A stretch of 64,000 bases of DNA from Pelosinus fermentans (GTDB lineage: Bacteria > Bacillota > Negativicutes > DSM-13327). The position numbers and the translations under genes are program-made. Every line of letters starts with the position of its first letter. Within the stretch, counting starts at the first letter, position 1. Below are positions 8,379-16,669 of this stretch, in pieces. The DNA lies in assembly GCA_002434245.1 (NCBI GenBank), contig DJJR01000016.1, positions 140,509-204,508 on the forward strand, read 5' to 3'. Below the pieces are notes generated by a model. It did no database searches. It worked only from the letters and a program-made list of their open reading frames with translations, and was not told where the DNA came from.

Positions 8379-10280
8379 ATGGTAAATGAATTGCTTTATG
8401 TAATTCCAGCTGGAAAATATGGTAAGAATGAGTTGATTGAATTATTAAAAGAGCATTCCGAAATTAAATTTGTTTCCTTAGTAGGTATTGATCTTGCAGG
8501 TAACGATACTGATGAAAAGATTCCTATGGAATTATTCCTTAAAGATATGGATGATTTCTTCCAAGGCAGTGCAGTGCAAACAGATGGTTCATCGGTAGTA
8601 CTTACAGGTATTGCTACGTTGAATAATGCTAAAGTAGATATGCCTGCTGATTCCAATGTAAATTGGTTTGTTGATTATAATTATAATTACATTGATGAAG
8701 TAAAGGGAAAGCCCGTTGGTACCCTTCGTATTCCGGCGTTCCTTGTTCACAATGGTTTACGTGTTGATTCTCGTGCAATTTTGGCTGATAGTCTCAGTTA
8801 CATAAAAAGTGAGCTACTTAGTTTATTCAAAAAATACCCTAAAGTAGCTGGTCTTGAGCATATCAATGGTGAAGAAATTGAAGATATTATTTTCACTTCC
8901 GGTACTGAACTTGAGTTCTGGGTAAAAACTCCTGTTGAAAAAGCAGAAGTTGCCGAGCTTTCTACATCTCAAACTATGCAAGAACAATACTGGCAGCGTA
9001 CTCGCGGTTCTGTACGTACAGCATTAGAACAGACCATTGTAATGTTGGATAACTACGGCTTAAAAACAGAAATGGGGCATAAAGAAGTTGGTGGTATTAA
9101 AGCCACCATTGATGAAGCTGGTAATTTGACTCATGTTTGCGAGCAGCTGGAAATTGACTGGCGTTTTGCTGATGCACTGCAAGCTGCAGACAATGAGCTG
9201 CAAGCTCGTATTGTAGTAAAAGAAGTATTTAGAGCTAATGGTCTTGAGGTTACTTTTAAAGCGAAACCAATTATTGGTGTTGCTGGTAATGGTGAACATA
9301 CACATGTAGGTTTTGCTGCTAAAATGAAATCAGGAAAACTCATTAATCTATTTGCTCCTACCAATATGAAAGAAGACTTTATGAGTGCTGTTGGTTATGG
9401 CTCTCTTATGGGGTTATTGAAAAATTATGAGGCGATTAACCCATTTATTACTGCTACTAATGACGCCTTGAATCGTTTGAAACCAGGATTTGAAGCACCA
9501 GTTTGCATTGTAACTTCTCTTGGACATACTCCAGAGATACCTTCCCGTAATCGGACAATTCTTGCCGGACTTGTGCGGGATGTTAACAATCCATTAGCGA
9601 CTCGTTTTGAAGTTCGTGCAGTTAATCCATATACAAATACGTATGTTGCGTTATCAGCAATCTATTTGAGTATGCTCGATGGTGTTAAAGCGATTGTTGT
9701 ATCTGGCAAGAATACAAAAGAAATATTAGCTGAATTATCGAAAGAAGCAGGGACTCCCGGATTTTATCTTGAAACAGATCGCGCTTACCGCAGTGAGCAT
9801 GATGTATTTGAAGATTATGAAGAAGATGAGCGGAACCGCTTATTTGGTAAACCTCCAGCAACTGTTTGGGAGAATATGGAAAATTTAAAAAAGTTTCCTG
9901 CTAAAACAGAAGTTATTAAAGCTGGAAATATTCTTCGTCAAGAAATTTTGGATGCTTTCGTAGCAGGAGCATTAATTCGCTGGTCAACGGAATTATTAAA
10001 GAGAATTATTCCTGAAAATCTTGCTATTGTAAAAGCCGCTAAGTCTTTGCATGATGCTGACAATGCTGTAGACTTTGATTTATATTTATGGGATAAGGTA
10101 AATTCTTTGCGCTTAGAATTGGCTAAAGATACAGTTGCACAAAAATCGATCTTTACACAAATTCATGATGCAATTACTACAGGAGATTATGATGCTGCAT
10201 CGGCTCTTCAGATTGAAATGTACAGTAAAGTAGAAGAACTGAAAATTGCATATGCAAAATACAAACGCAATATCATCTAA
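8379..10280 (+). CDS. Glutamine synthetase family protein (long form)
   Basis: A 633-residue member of the GS catalytic family, distinct from the GSIII upstream. Visible landmarks are SGTELEFWVKT (metal/glutamate site) near residue 175, GVAGNGEHTHVGF (substrate-loop region), PSRNRTILAG and TRFEVRAVNPYTN near residues 400-425. The last 150 or so residues form a helical tail not found in classical 470-residue GSI enzymes. The ATG at 8379 has AAGAGG 8 bases upstream; an in-frame GTG at 8370 overlaps the ribosome site. It could make glutamine or act on another amine; the sequence alone does not decide. Confidence 0.85.
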   Translation: MVNELLYVIPAGKYGKNELIELLKEHSEIKFVSLVGIDLAGNDTDEKIPMELFLKDMDDFFQGSAVQTDGSSVVLTGIATLNNAKVDMPADSNVNWFVDYNYNYIDEVKGKPVGTLRIPAFLVHNGLRVDSRAILADSLSYIKSELLSLFKKYPKVAGLEHINGEEIEDIIFTSGTELEFWVKTPVEKAEVAELSTSQTMQEQYWQRTRGSVRTALEQTIVMLDNYGLKTEMGHKEVGGIKATIDEAGNLTHVCEQLEIDWRFADALQAADNELQARIVVKEVFRANGLEVTFKAKPIIGVAGNGEHTHVGFAAKMKSGKLINLFAPTNMKEDFMSAVGYGSLMGLLKNYEAINPFITATNDALNRLKPGFEAPVCIVTSLGHTPEIPSRNRTILAGLVRDVNNPLATRFEVRAVNPYTNTYVALSAIYLSMLDGVKAIVVSGKNTKEILAELSKEAGTPGFYLETDRAYRSEHDVFEDYEEDERNRLFGKPPATVWENMENLKKFPAKTEVIKAGNILRQEILDAFVAGALIRWSTELLKRIIPENLAIVKAAKSLHDADNAVDFDLYLWDKVNSLRLELAKDTVAQKSIFTQIHDAITTGDYDAASALQIEMYSKVEELKIAYAKYKRNII

Positions 10281-10305
10281 TGGTGTAATGTCTTTCTTTA
10301 TATCA

Positions 10306-10340
10306 AAAATTCCCTTATCAAATTGATAAGGGAATTTTTT
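10306..10340. terminator. Bidirectional terminator
   Basis: AAAAATTCCCTTATCA, loop AAT, TGATAAGGGAATTTTT. It serves the convergent glutamine synthetase and tpx genes. Confidence 0.9.
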
Positions 10341-10357
10341 AGTGAGCCTGGATATTA

Positions 10358-10870
10358 TTATAAGTATTGTTTTACAATAGCCATTACTTGATCATAATCG
10401 GGCTGGTCACCAATATTAGCAACATATTCTACGTGTCGGACAATATCATTTTTATCAATCACGACAGTTCCACGTGATAAAAGGCGTAATTCTTCAATGA
10501 CAAATCCATATTTTAGTCCGAAATCAAGCTCCCTATGGTCAGAAAGAGTTTTAATGGTATCAATACCTTGAGCTGCACAATATTTCTTTAAGGCAAAGGG
10601 TAAATCGACACTGATGGATAACACGGTTAAGCCATTAATTTTCGCAGCCTCTTCATTGAACCAGCGAGTTTGTATATCGCAAACGGATGTATCAATGGAA
10701 GGTACAACACTAATAACTCGTACCTGACCTTGTGTATCCTTAAGTGATAGAGAAGATAAATCAGGATTCAACACCGTAAAATCAGGAGCTTTATCACCAA
10801 CTTTAATTTCTGTGCCCATTAGTGTGACTGGATTACCGCCAAATTTTACAACATCATTACGTTTCGTCAT
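10358..10870 (-). CDS. tpx: Thiol peroxidase (atypical 2-Cys peroxiredoxin)
   Basis: Thioredoxin-dependent reduction of hydroperoxides in the cytoplasm. The 170-residue protein has the Tpx signature PSIDTSVCDIQTRWF with the peroxidatic cysteine at C64 and the resolving cysteine at C98 (KKYCAAQGI). AAGGAGG precedes the start. It is divergent from a ferritin-like gene; the shared 209-bp gap holds an AT-rich dyad that resembles a Fur or PerR box, which would suit peroxide or iron control. Confidence 0.95.
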   Translation of the reverse strand: MTKRNDVVKFGGNPVTLMGTEIKVGDKAPDFTVLNPDLSSLSLKDTQGQVRVISVVPSIDTSVCDIQTRWFNEEAAKINGLTVLSISVDLPFALKKYCAAQGIDTIKTLSDHRELDFGLKYGFVIEELRLLSRGTVVIDKNDIVRHVEYVANIGDQPDYDQVMAIVKQYL

Positions 10871-10930
10871 TTGGGATGCCTCCTTGTATGTAATATATAA
10901 TTATATGGTAACATGTGTCAGGTAAAATGT

Positions 10931-10950
10931 AAATGATAATTATTATTAAA
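10931..10950. promoter_or_regulatory. Fur/PerR-like AT-rich box between tpx and the ferritin-like gene
   Basis: AATGATAATTATTATTAAAT resembles the GATAAT-rich Fur/PerR family operator, but not exactly. A second AT-rich dyad (ATATAATTATAT, near 10894) lies closer to tpx. In a genome this AT-rich, chance resemblance is possible. Confidence 0.3.
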
Positions 10951-11079
10951 TAAGTTTTAAATTTTTATAATTGGCATACGAGAATAAGCGGCTATTTCTT
11001 GTAGTTTTGCAGGAATTTTTTTTATATTGTGGAAATAATGAACTTAGGATAAGCTGTATTTTTATTAGGGGGTAACGAA

Positions 11080-11577
11080 ATGGACGTAAAATTATTTAGT
11101 GATCTAGAAGGATTACGAATTGCGATGGCAATAGAAGAAAGAGGGCGTGATTTCTACCAACAAGCTTTTGAAAAGGCAACAGAAGATACTCATAAGGATT
11201 TATTCTGTCTATTGAAAAACGAAGAAATTATTCATTTTGAAACATTTACAAAAATTTTTGCTAAGGTAAACGAGAATAAAGAGGCGGCTTCTGATGAATA
11301 TTTATTTGATGCAGAAACTTCACGGTACCTGACTGTACTAGCAGATGGACATATCTTTCCAACTGCTGAAAATGCTGGAGTTAAAATTGCAGAAGCTACA
11401 ACAATTCCAGAGATTTTGCAAATGGCTATTCAGGCAGAAAAAGACTCTATTTTATTTTATGATGAATTAGCAAGCAAATCCAAATTTGAAGATGCCAAAA
11501 AAATCTTTACGACATTAAAAGCTGAAGAGCAAACTCATGTTGTTAAATTACGCAAGATATTAGATTCATTAATTTAA
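11080..11577 (+). CDS. Ferritin-like diiron protein (rubrerythrin-type, no rubredoxin tail)
   Basis: A 165-residue four-helix protein with paired carboxylate/His elements typical of the rubrerythrin/ferritin superfamily: IEERGRDFYQ near residue 18, EEIIHFE near 47, EKDSILFYDE near 128 and EEQTHVVKL near 152. It has no Cys-rich rubredoxin domain, so it is not a full rubrerythrin. GGGGG precedes the ATG. It probably handles peroxide or iron in an anaerobe and lies opposite tpx. Electron donor and exact activity cannot be read from the sequence. Confidence 0.85.
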   Translation: MDVKLFSDLEGLRIAMAIEERGRDFYQQAFEKATEDTHKDLFCLLKNEEIIHFETFTKIFAKVNENKEAASDEYLFDAETSRYLTVLADGHIFPTAENAGVKIAEATTIPEILQMAIQAEKDSILFYDELASKSKFEDAKKIFTTLKAEEQTHVVKLRKILDSLI

Positions 11578-11590
11578 TAGCAATACTAAA

Positions 11591-11627
11591 ATAAAATCGC
11601 GGATTAGATTCCGCGATTTTTATTTTA
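11591..11627 (+). terminator. Terminator after the ferritin-like gene
   Basis: AAAATCGCGGA pairs with TCCGCGATTTT around a short AT loop, followed by TATTTT. Confidence 0.88.
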
Positions 11628-11734
11628 GCAGGAAATAGTCTGAATATAGGGAATTATAGTTATCATACACTTAGGATTTAACAATTTTGCATGTTTCTTC
11701 ATATTATGTAATAAAATATGAAGGAGGGCTTAGT

Positions 11735-11887
11735 ATGTACAAAAAGCGAGAATGCAAGGTGCAAAATGAGGTACAGATTATATGCCCCTATTGTGGATTG
11801 ATGATTGAATTGCCAATGTGTAAAGCCGTAAACAGTGAAGAGATCACTTGTAAGCATTGTCAAAATAAATTTAAATTCAAAATGTAA
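11735..11887 (+). CDS. Small zinc-ribbon protein
   Basis: A 50-residue protein with two CxxC knuckles (CPYC and CKHC) about 20 residues apart, as in MJ0042/zinc-ribbon domains. GAAGGAGGG 6 bases before the ATG at 11735 makes the start clear; an in-frame alternative at 11687 lacks a ribosome site. It ends in a basic KFKFKM tail. The function is unknown. It may be cotranscribed with the 44-residue membrane peptide 33 bases downstream. Confidence 0.75.
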   Translation: MYKKRECKVQNEVQIICPYCGLMIELPMCKAVNSEEITCKHCQNKFKFKM

Positions 11888-11920
11888 GTCATAAATAAAA
11901 TTATATAAGGGGGTTAAGTG

Positions 11921-12055
11921 ATGGCTAAAGGAATGGGAAAACGTGCACATCATCGGCAGGATATGAGGAAACTAAATAAAACCGCCCTTACAATTGGTGG
12001 CATATTGGGGACTGCAAGCTTGTTGGCCGTTATCATTTCTCTCTTATATAATTAA
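11921..12055 (+). CDS. Single-pass membrane micro-protein, 44 residues
   Basis: ATG at 11921 with AGGGGG 7 bases upstream. The protein has a basic, His-containing head (MAKGMGKRAHHRQDMRK) and one hydrophobic segment of about 22 residues (residues 21-43, ITLxxxLLAVIISLLY-like). It would sit in the membrane with the head in the cytoplasm. No family is recognised. Support comes from the ribosome site, an intact frame and the position close behind the zinc-ribbon gene. Confidence 0.6.
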   Translation: MAKGMGKRAHHRQDMRKLNKTALTIGGILGTASLLAVIISLLYN

Positions 12056-12220
12056 ATGAGGTGCGCTTAAGCACTTCATTTCAAAGGCGAAGTAGACATT
12101 TGCTCATGGAAAATATCTTTTTAAGCAGGAAAATACCTACGGTATAGCTAATTTAGAAAGAGTCTAATACTTGTTGATTATGAACAAAAAGCTGAGAGAC
12201 TTCAAAAAGGGGCGATGCTA

Positions 12221-13450
12221 ATGGACAGAAATAAAGAATGGGTAATAAATGAAATAGAGAAGATTGCCCATTTTGGTAAAGGGCCACAGGGCATAACGCG
12301 CTTAGCCTTTACGGAAACCGCCGTAGAGGCACAGAAGTATGTAATCAGTTTGATGGAGCAGGTTGGTCTTAGGATCAGGATGGATCAGATTGGGAATATA
12401 ATTGGACGACTAGAAGGTAGGGATGATTCACTGCCGGCCGTGGTTACAGGATCCCATTTAGATACCGTACCAGAGGGTGGAAAATACGACGGGGTAATTG
12501 GTGTTGTTGGTGGCTTAGTAGCTATCAGTCGTTTAAAAGATAAAGGGGGACTAACTCATCCTCTGGAATTAATTATATTTGCTTGTGAAGAATCAAGCCG
12601 TTTTGGTTTTGCTACAGTAGGCAGCAAAGCTATGGTTGGTTTAGCAAATGTTTCTGAATGGAGCAAAGCCAAAGATCAATCGGGATTAAGTTTTGCAGAG
12701 GCAATAGCGCAAAACCGTCTCGATATAGAGCGTATTGGCGAAGCTGCAAGGCAGGCGGAGGAAATAAAGGCCTTTGTTGAACTACATATTGAGCAAGGAC
12801 GAGTTTTAGAAAAGGAACAAAAAACGATCGGTATTGTGGAAGCAATTGCTGCTCCGACACGACTTAAAATTAGAGTAGAAGGGGTGGCTGCTCATTCCGG
12901 TTCTACCCCTATGGAAGAAAGACGAGATGCATTAGTCAGTGCGTCTATGATTGTACTGGCAATACACGAAATTGGTGCAGAACAATCAAAATACGGTACA
13001 GTCGCTACCGTAGGGATGCTCAACGTACACCCTGGGTCTATCAATGTGATTCCTGGCGTGGTAGAAATGTGGGTAGATATTCGTGGTGTTAATCATGAAA
13101 GTATTATTGAATGTTTGCAGGATATTAAGGATGCTATCAGTACCATCGCAGAAGGGCAGGAAATAGGGGTTTCTATTATGTTGCTGTCTGCAGAAAAGCC
13201 AGTAAACATGAATAAAGATATTATAAGTATTATTAAAAAAGTATGTTTGGAAAAGAAGGTGCCTCATCAAGTTATACATAGTCGAGCTGGGCATGATGCA
13301 ATGAATCTATCGCACCTGGTACCCGCTGGAATGATTTTTGTTCCGTCGCAAAATGGCGTTAGTCACAATGGCGAAGAGCATACTGCAATCGATGAAATCA
13401 TGTCCGGAATTGATGTGCTGACTGAAACCTTATTTCAACTAGCAAAGTAA
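12221..13450 (+). CDS. M20-family amidohydrolase (N-carbamoyl-amino acid / allantoate type)
   Basis: Zn-dependent hydrolase of the hydantoinase/carbamoylase branch of M20 peptidases, 409 residues. Metal and substrate motifs are VTGSHLDTVPEGGKYDG near residue 75, ACEESSRFG near 125, ELHIEQGRVLE near 190 and RAGHDAMNLSHL near 355. The ATG at 12221 stands 8 bases from AAGGGG; an ATG six bases earlier is too close. Related enzymes cleave N-carbamoyl amino acids, ureidoglycolate or allantoate. No purine or pyrimidine degradation gene adjoins it, so the substrate is open. Confidence 0.88.
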   Translation: MDRNKEWVINEIEKIAHFGKGPQGITRLAFTETAVEAQKYVISLMEQVGLRIRMDQIGNIIGRLEGRDDSLPAVVTGSHLDTVPEGGKYDGVIGVVGGLVAISRLKDKGGLTHPLELIIFACEESSRFGFATVGSKAMVGLANVSEWSKAKDQSGLSFAEAIAQNRLDIERIGEAARQAEEIKAFVELHIEQGRVLEKEQKTIGIVEAIAAPTRLKIRVEGVAAHSGSTPMEERRDALVSASMIVLAIHEIGAEQSKYGTVATVGMLNVHPGSINVIPGVVEMWVDIRGVNHESIIECLQDIKDAISTIAEGQEIGVSIMLLSAEKPVNMNKDIISIIKKVCLEKKVPHQVIHSRAGHDAMNLSHLVPAGMIFVPSQNGVSHNGEEHTAIDEIMSGIDVLTETLFQLAK

Positions 13451-13477
13451 AGGTATTAAAAGTAGAATAAAGGTTAG

Positions 13478-13512
13478 AAAAAGAGCGGTTTATAAGCCGC
13501 TTCTTTTATTTT
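13478..13512 (+). terminator. Terminator after the M20 gene
   Basis: AAAAGAGCGG pairs with CCGCTTCTTTT around TTTATAAG, followed by ATTTT. Confidence 0.8.
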
Positions 13513-13608
13513 AGGTAGTAATTACCGTTACTAATTATGTAAACTGTATGGTAAAATAACATATAGATAGGATTTGCCAATGTATGCATTTTCGAAAGGG
13601 GATTACAA

Positions 13609-14337
13609 ATGAAAAAAATAATTGCGAGTATTGCAGCAGTTGTGGTAGTTCAGTTTTTTTCTCCCATAGTGCCTGCCCATGCCGCATCATTAAATGACCA
13701 ATTGGCGCAAATCGCCGCACAACAGGCCAATGTCGATCGAATACAACAATTATTAGTATTGAAAGATCAATGGGAACAAGGCAATAAGCAACAGGTAATT
13801 GAGACCTTGGCAAGAACTGCTGTAAATCAATCTAATCAAATCAGCACTGGCAGTAATATATTAGAACAAGTTAACGTAAATCAAACGGTTCAAGATGCTT
13901 TGCGTGACCAAATGGGGCAACGGATTATAAGCAAAGTAGCTCCTTATGAAAAAGAATTAGCAGCGATTGCTACATTCTTTAATAATCAGATTATAGCTCC
14001 TAAAGCTGTTAATGAAAGCGATTCTTTAACAGCGGCTCCGCAGAATTATAAAAAGGTTCTAAATATGACAGCTACAGCCTATGCACCAGGGACATTAGAC
14101 AATGGCAAATGGGATACTAAGACTTATGTAGGAAGCAAGGTGCGCTCAGGAGTAGCAGCTGTAGATCCACGAGTAATTCCCATGGGAACGAAATTATGGA
14201 TTGAAGGTTATGGTGAAGCTGTTGCAGAAGATCAAGGAAGTGCCATTAAAGGAAATCGTATCGATTTAGTCTTTGATGATCGTCAAGATGCTCTTGACTA
14301 TGGTATTCAAAAAGTAAAAGTATATGTAATGAATTAA
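13609..14337 (+). CDS. Secreted 3D-domain protein (putative peptidoglycan hydrolase)
   Basis: A 242-residue exported protein. Residues 1-26 form a signal peptide ending in AHA. Residues 30-140 are a Gln-rich, probably helical region, and the C-terminal 90 residues are a 3D double-psi barrel as in MltA/YocH-type enzymes. The three aspartates appear in AAVDPRVIPMGT, AEDQG and RIDLVFD. GAAAGGGG precedes the ATG. Such proteins act on cell-wall glycan strands during growth, germination or resuscitation. A second 3D gene lies 2.3 kb downstream. The glycan specificity cannot be told. Confidence 0.85.
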   Translation: MKKIIASIAAVVVVQFFSPIVPAHAASLNDQLAQIAAQQANVDRIQQLLVLKDQWEQGNKQQVIETLARTAVNQSNQISTGSNILEQVNVNQTVQDALRDQMGQRIISKVAPYEKELAAIATFFNNQIIAPKAVNESDSLTAAPQNYKKVLNMTATAYAPGTLDNGKWDTKTYVGSKVRSGVAAVDPRVIPMGTKLWIEGYGEAVAEDQGSAIKGNRIDLVFDDRQDALDYGIQKVKVYVMN

Positions 14338-14392
14338 AAAACAGCTCTAGTTTGTAACCTGCAAAGGTTATACAAACTAGAGCTGTTTTTTA
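14336..14392. terminator. Bidirectional terminator
   Basis: AACAGCTCTAGTTTGTA and TACAAACTAGAGCTGTT are perfect complements around a short loop. The stem ends in A- and T-runs and overlaps the ends of both convergent genes. Confidence 0.92.
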
Positions 14393-15610
14393 CAGAAGGT
14401 ATAATTGTTCTTTGATATGATCTGCTGCCAAGGTAAGCGCAGTAGGCAGTTGCTTAACGTTGCTGCCGCCTCCTTGAGCTGATTGTGCGCTGCCACCACC
14501 TTTGCCATCAATAAGTGGCAAGATGTTTTTTATTTCATGGTTCATAGAGAGGGGAACATCCGGTGAGGCTGAAAATATAAGATGAACCTTTGTTTCATCT
14601 GCATTGATTCCACCAATACAGACAATCGTATGGGGCGTGTTAACTAGCTCTTTGGCGATATTGTTGATTTCATGAGGAGTAATATTGGTAAGAGTATGGA
14701 CAATCAGCTTGTTATGACCAATGATTTCTCCCTGCTGGGATAGAGTAGTGGCAAGATTACGATAGAATTCTTGTTTTACGCTGATCAATTCTTTACTGAG
14801 CGCCTCTGCTTTTAATAACTGTTTTTCGATTCCTTGAAGAATCTCAGAGTCAGGGAGCGACAGACGGCTTGATACTTGCTGAAGGATTGAATTCTTTTGT
14901 TGATAATCTCCGAGGGCACGCCAGCCGCATACAAAATCGATCCGAGTACCATTATTTTTCCGTTCCCAATTGCGTATTTTAATCAACCCAATTTCACCCG
15001 TATTAGCAACATGGGTGCCACAGCAGGCGGAATAATCAAAATCAGTGATTTCGACTAAACGAATTTCAGCAAAATCTTTTGCAGGTGCTTTGCGTAAAGG
15101 AAAAGAATGAATCGTGTCCTGAGTCAACCAATGAGTATGTAACGCCTTTGTAGAAAAAACAATTTGATTGGCTAATATTTCTACTTCCAGTAGGTTTTCA
15201 GAGGTTATGTCTTCAATATCTAAATCAATTTGGTTAGATTCAGTGCCCAAGTGAAAACTAACTGTATTTGCTTGTAATACAGAATAAAATGCGCCAGATA
15301 AAAGGTGTTGTCCACTATGCTGCTGCATATGATTAAAGCGTCTTTGCCATTGGATATGTCCTTCTATCTTACCCGTAACAGGACGTGCTTCTGTGATGTG
15401 AATAATGTCTTCACCATCTTCTTGCACATCAATAACAGGTAAATCATCAAGCATACCTTTATCAAAAGGCTGACCGCCAGAAGTTGGATAAAAAGCAGTA
15501 CGATCAAGAGTTACAGCCCATTTAGCATTAGGCAGAGACGTTATCTTAGTAATATTGGCAGTAAAATCCTTGGTATAAGCATTTTCGTGATATAGTTTTA
15601 TGGTAGTCAA
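14390..15610 (-). CDS. Alanyl-tRNA editing protein AlaX-L with DHHA1 domain
   Basis: Free-standing editing domain that hydrolyses Ser- or Gly-tRNA(Ala). It has 406 residues. RTAFYPTSGGQPFDKG near residue 37 is the AlaRS editing N-terminus. The zinc site is HSGQH near residue 98 with CCGTHVANTGEIG near 200. The C-terminal DHHA1 domain ends with GKGGGSAQSAQGGG. The start is TTG at 15610 with GGAGG upstream. The architecture matches long AlaX proteins found in Firmicutes beside a separate alaS. Confidence 0.9.
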   Translation of the reverse strand: MTTIKLYHENAYTKDFTANITKITSLPNAKWAVTLDRTAFYPTSGGQPFDKGMLDDLPVIDVQEDGEDIIHITEARPVTGKIEGHIQWQRRFNHMQQHSGQHLLSGAFYSVLQANTVSFHLGTESNQIDLDIEDITSENLLEVEILANQIVFSTKALHTHWLTQDTIHSFPLRKAPAKDFAEIRLVEITDFDYSACCGTHVANTGEIGLIKIRNWERKNNGTRIDFVCGWRALGDYQQKNSILQQVSSRLSLPDSEILQGIEKQLLKAEALSKELISVKQEFYRNLATTLSQQGEIIGHNKLIVHTLTNITPHEINNIAKELVNTPHTIVCIGGINADETKVHLIFSASPDVPLSMNHEIKNILPLIDGKGGGSAQSAQGGGSNVKQLPTALTLAADHIKEQLYLL

Positions 15611-15720
15611 AAGTAAATGCCTCCATTTTGTTGAATTTAACAGCGTATAAATACTATTATACTATTTTCCTCCTTAAATACATATATCTTTAGAGAGTGT
15701 TTTAGTAAGGAGGGAATGGT

Positions 15721-16428
15721 GTGACAATCGTAAAAATCAGGCGCCAACAGATATTTTACAGCGTTGCCATTCTATTGTTAATGAGTCTTATCTTTGGAAT
15801 GGTAGGATTTGAATATATGGATGAGAAAGAATTAGCAGCGATTGAGAATCAAACACTGACTGCCCCTTCTGGAACAGTCAGTGTAGTTGTTAAAATATCC
15901 CAAAGGATATTAGAGGTGTATAGTGATGGAACTTTACATAAAAAATATCGAATTGCTGTAGGTAAAAATAAGACTCCTACACCTATCGGAGAGTGGAATG
16001 TAGTATGGAAAGATTACAACTGGGGTACAGGTTTTGGTACCCGCTGGATTGGACTTAATGTACCATGGGGAATATATGGGATACATGGAACAAACAAACC
16101 TTGGTCTATTGGGCAGTTTGCCAGTCACGGCTGCATCCGTATGCGCAACAAAGATGTAGAAGAATTATTTGAATGGGTACCCATCGGCACTCCTGTACGA
16201 ATTGAAGGGCGTAAAATAAAAGTAGAACGTACTCTTAAACATCAATTAACGGGGTCAGATGTATCCGTATTACAAATGAAACTAAAAGAATTAGGTTATT
16301 TAAATAGCCGAGCTGATGGTATCTTTGGAACTGTTACAAAACAAGCCGTTGAAGCATATCAAGCAGAACATAATATGGAGATTACAGGTATCGTAACTAA
16401 ACAAATGGCAGATTTACTAGGAATTTGA
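15721..16428 (+). CDS. L,D-transpeptidase (YkuD) with peptidoglycan-binding domain
   Basis: Cell-wall cross-linking or lipoprotein-linking enzyme, 235 residues, start GTG at 15721 behind AAGGAGGG. One N-terminal membrane anchor (about residues 12-31) is followed by a YkuD domain with the catalytic motif HGTN...SHGCIRMRN (Cys near residue 139). A C-terminal PG_binding_1 repeat (LKELGYLNSRADGIFG) completes it. It stands next to a c-di-AMP riboswitch and a 3D-domain gene, giving a small cell-wall group, although the riboswitch controls only what lies downstream of it. Confidence 0.92.
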   Translation: MTIVKIRRQQIFYSVAILLLMSLIFGMVGFEYMDEKELAAIENQTLTAPSGTVSVVVKISQRILEVYSDGTLHKKYRIAVGKNKTPTPIGEWNVVWKDYNWGTGFGTRWIGLNVPWGIYGIHGTNKPWSIGQFASHGCIRMRNKDVEELFEWVPIGTPVRIEGRKIKVERTLKHQLTGSDVSVLQMKLKELGYLNSRADGIFGTVTKQAVEAYQAEHNMEITGIVTKQMADLLGI

Positions 16429-16437
16429 ACACTAATT

Positions 16438-16466
16438 TTGACTATTTGCATAAAATATAGTATTAT
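16438..16466 (+). promoter_or_regulatory. Promoter of the riboswitch transcript
   Basis: TTGACT, 17-base spacer, TATTAT. The transcript would start near 16473, at the 5' edge of the riboswitch. Confidence 0.7.
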
Positions 16467-16473
16467 ATCTATA

Positions 16474-16608
16474 ATGCCGAATCCTTATAGGTACGGGGGA
16501 ACCAATATAAACACAGGGGATAATCCGTTAAAACGGAGGGGCGTGTTCTTCGATCTCTCTTTTCCCTATCCCGACAGCTAACCCCGGAGGCTGAACGTTA
16601 GGAGTTTT
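16474..16608 (+). ncRNA. ydaO/yuaA-type c-di-AMP riboswitch
   Basis: The conserved blocks of this class are present in order: GCCGAATCC (16476-16484), GGTACGGGGGAACC (16490-16503), and the 3' block CCCGACAGCTAACCCCG (16570-16586) with closing GGC. The short outer stem pairs GCC near 16476 with GGC near 16589. A CTAAC/GTTAG stem and TTTTTTT (16605-16611) follow and would act as terminator. In known members, ligand binding switches expression off, often ahead of cell-wall hydrolases and ion transporters; the downstream 3D-domain gene fits that pattern. Confidence 0.9.
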
Positions 16609-16669
16609 TTTATTATTGCATTGTGCGTAATCAATAACCTCCGAATCGTTATAAAAGAGAGGTGGACAA

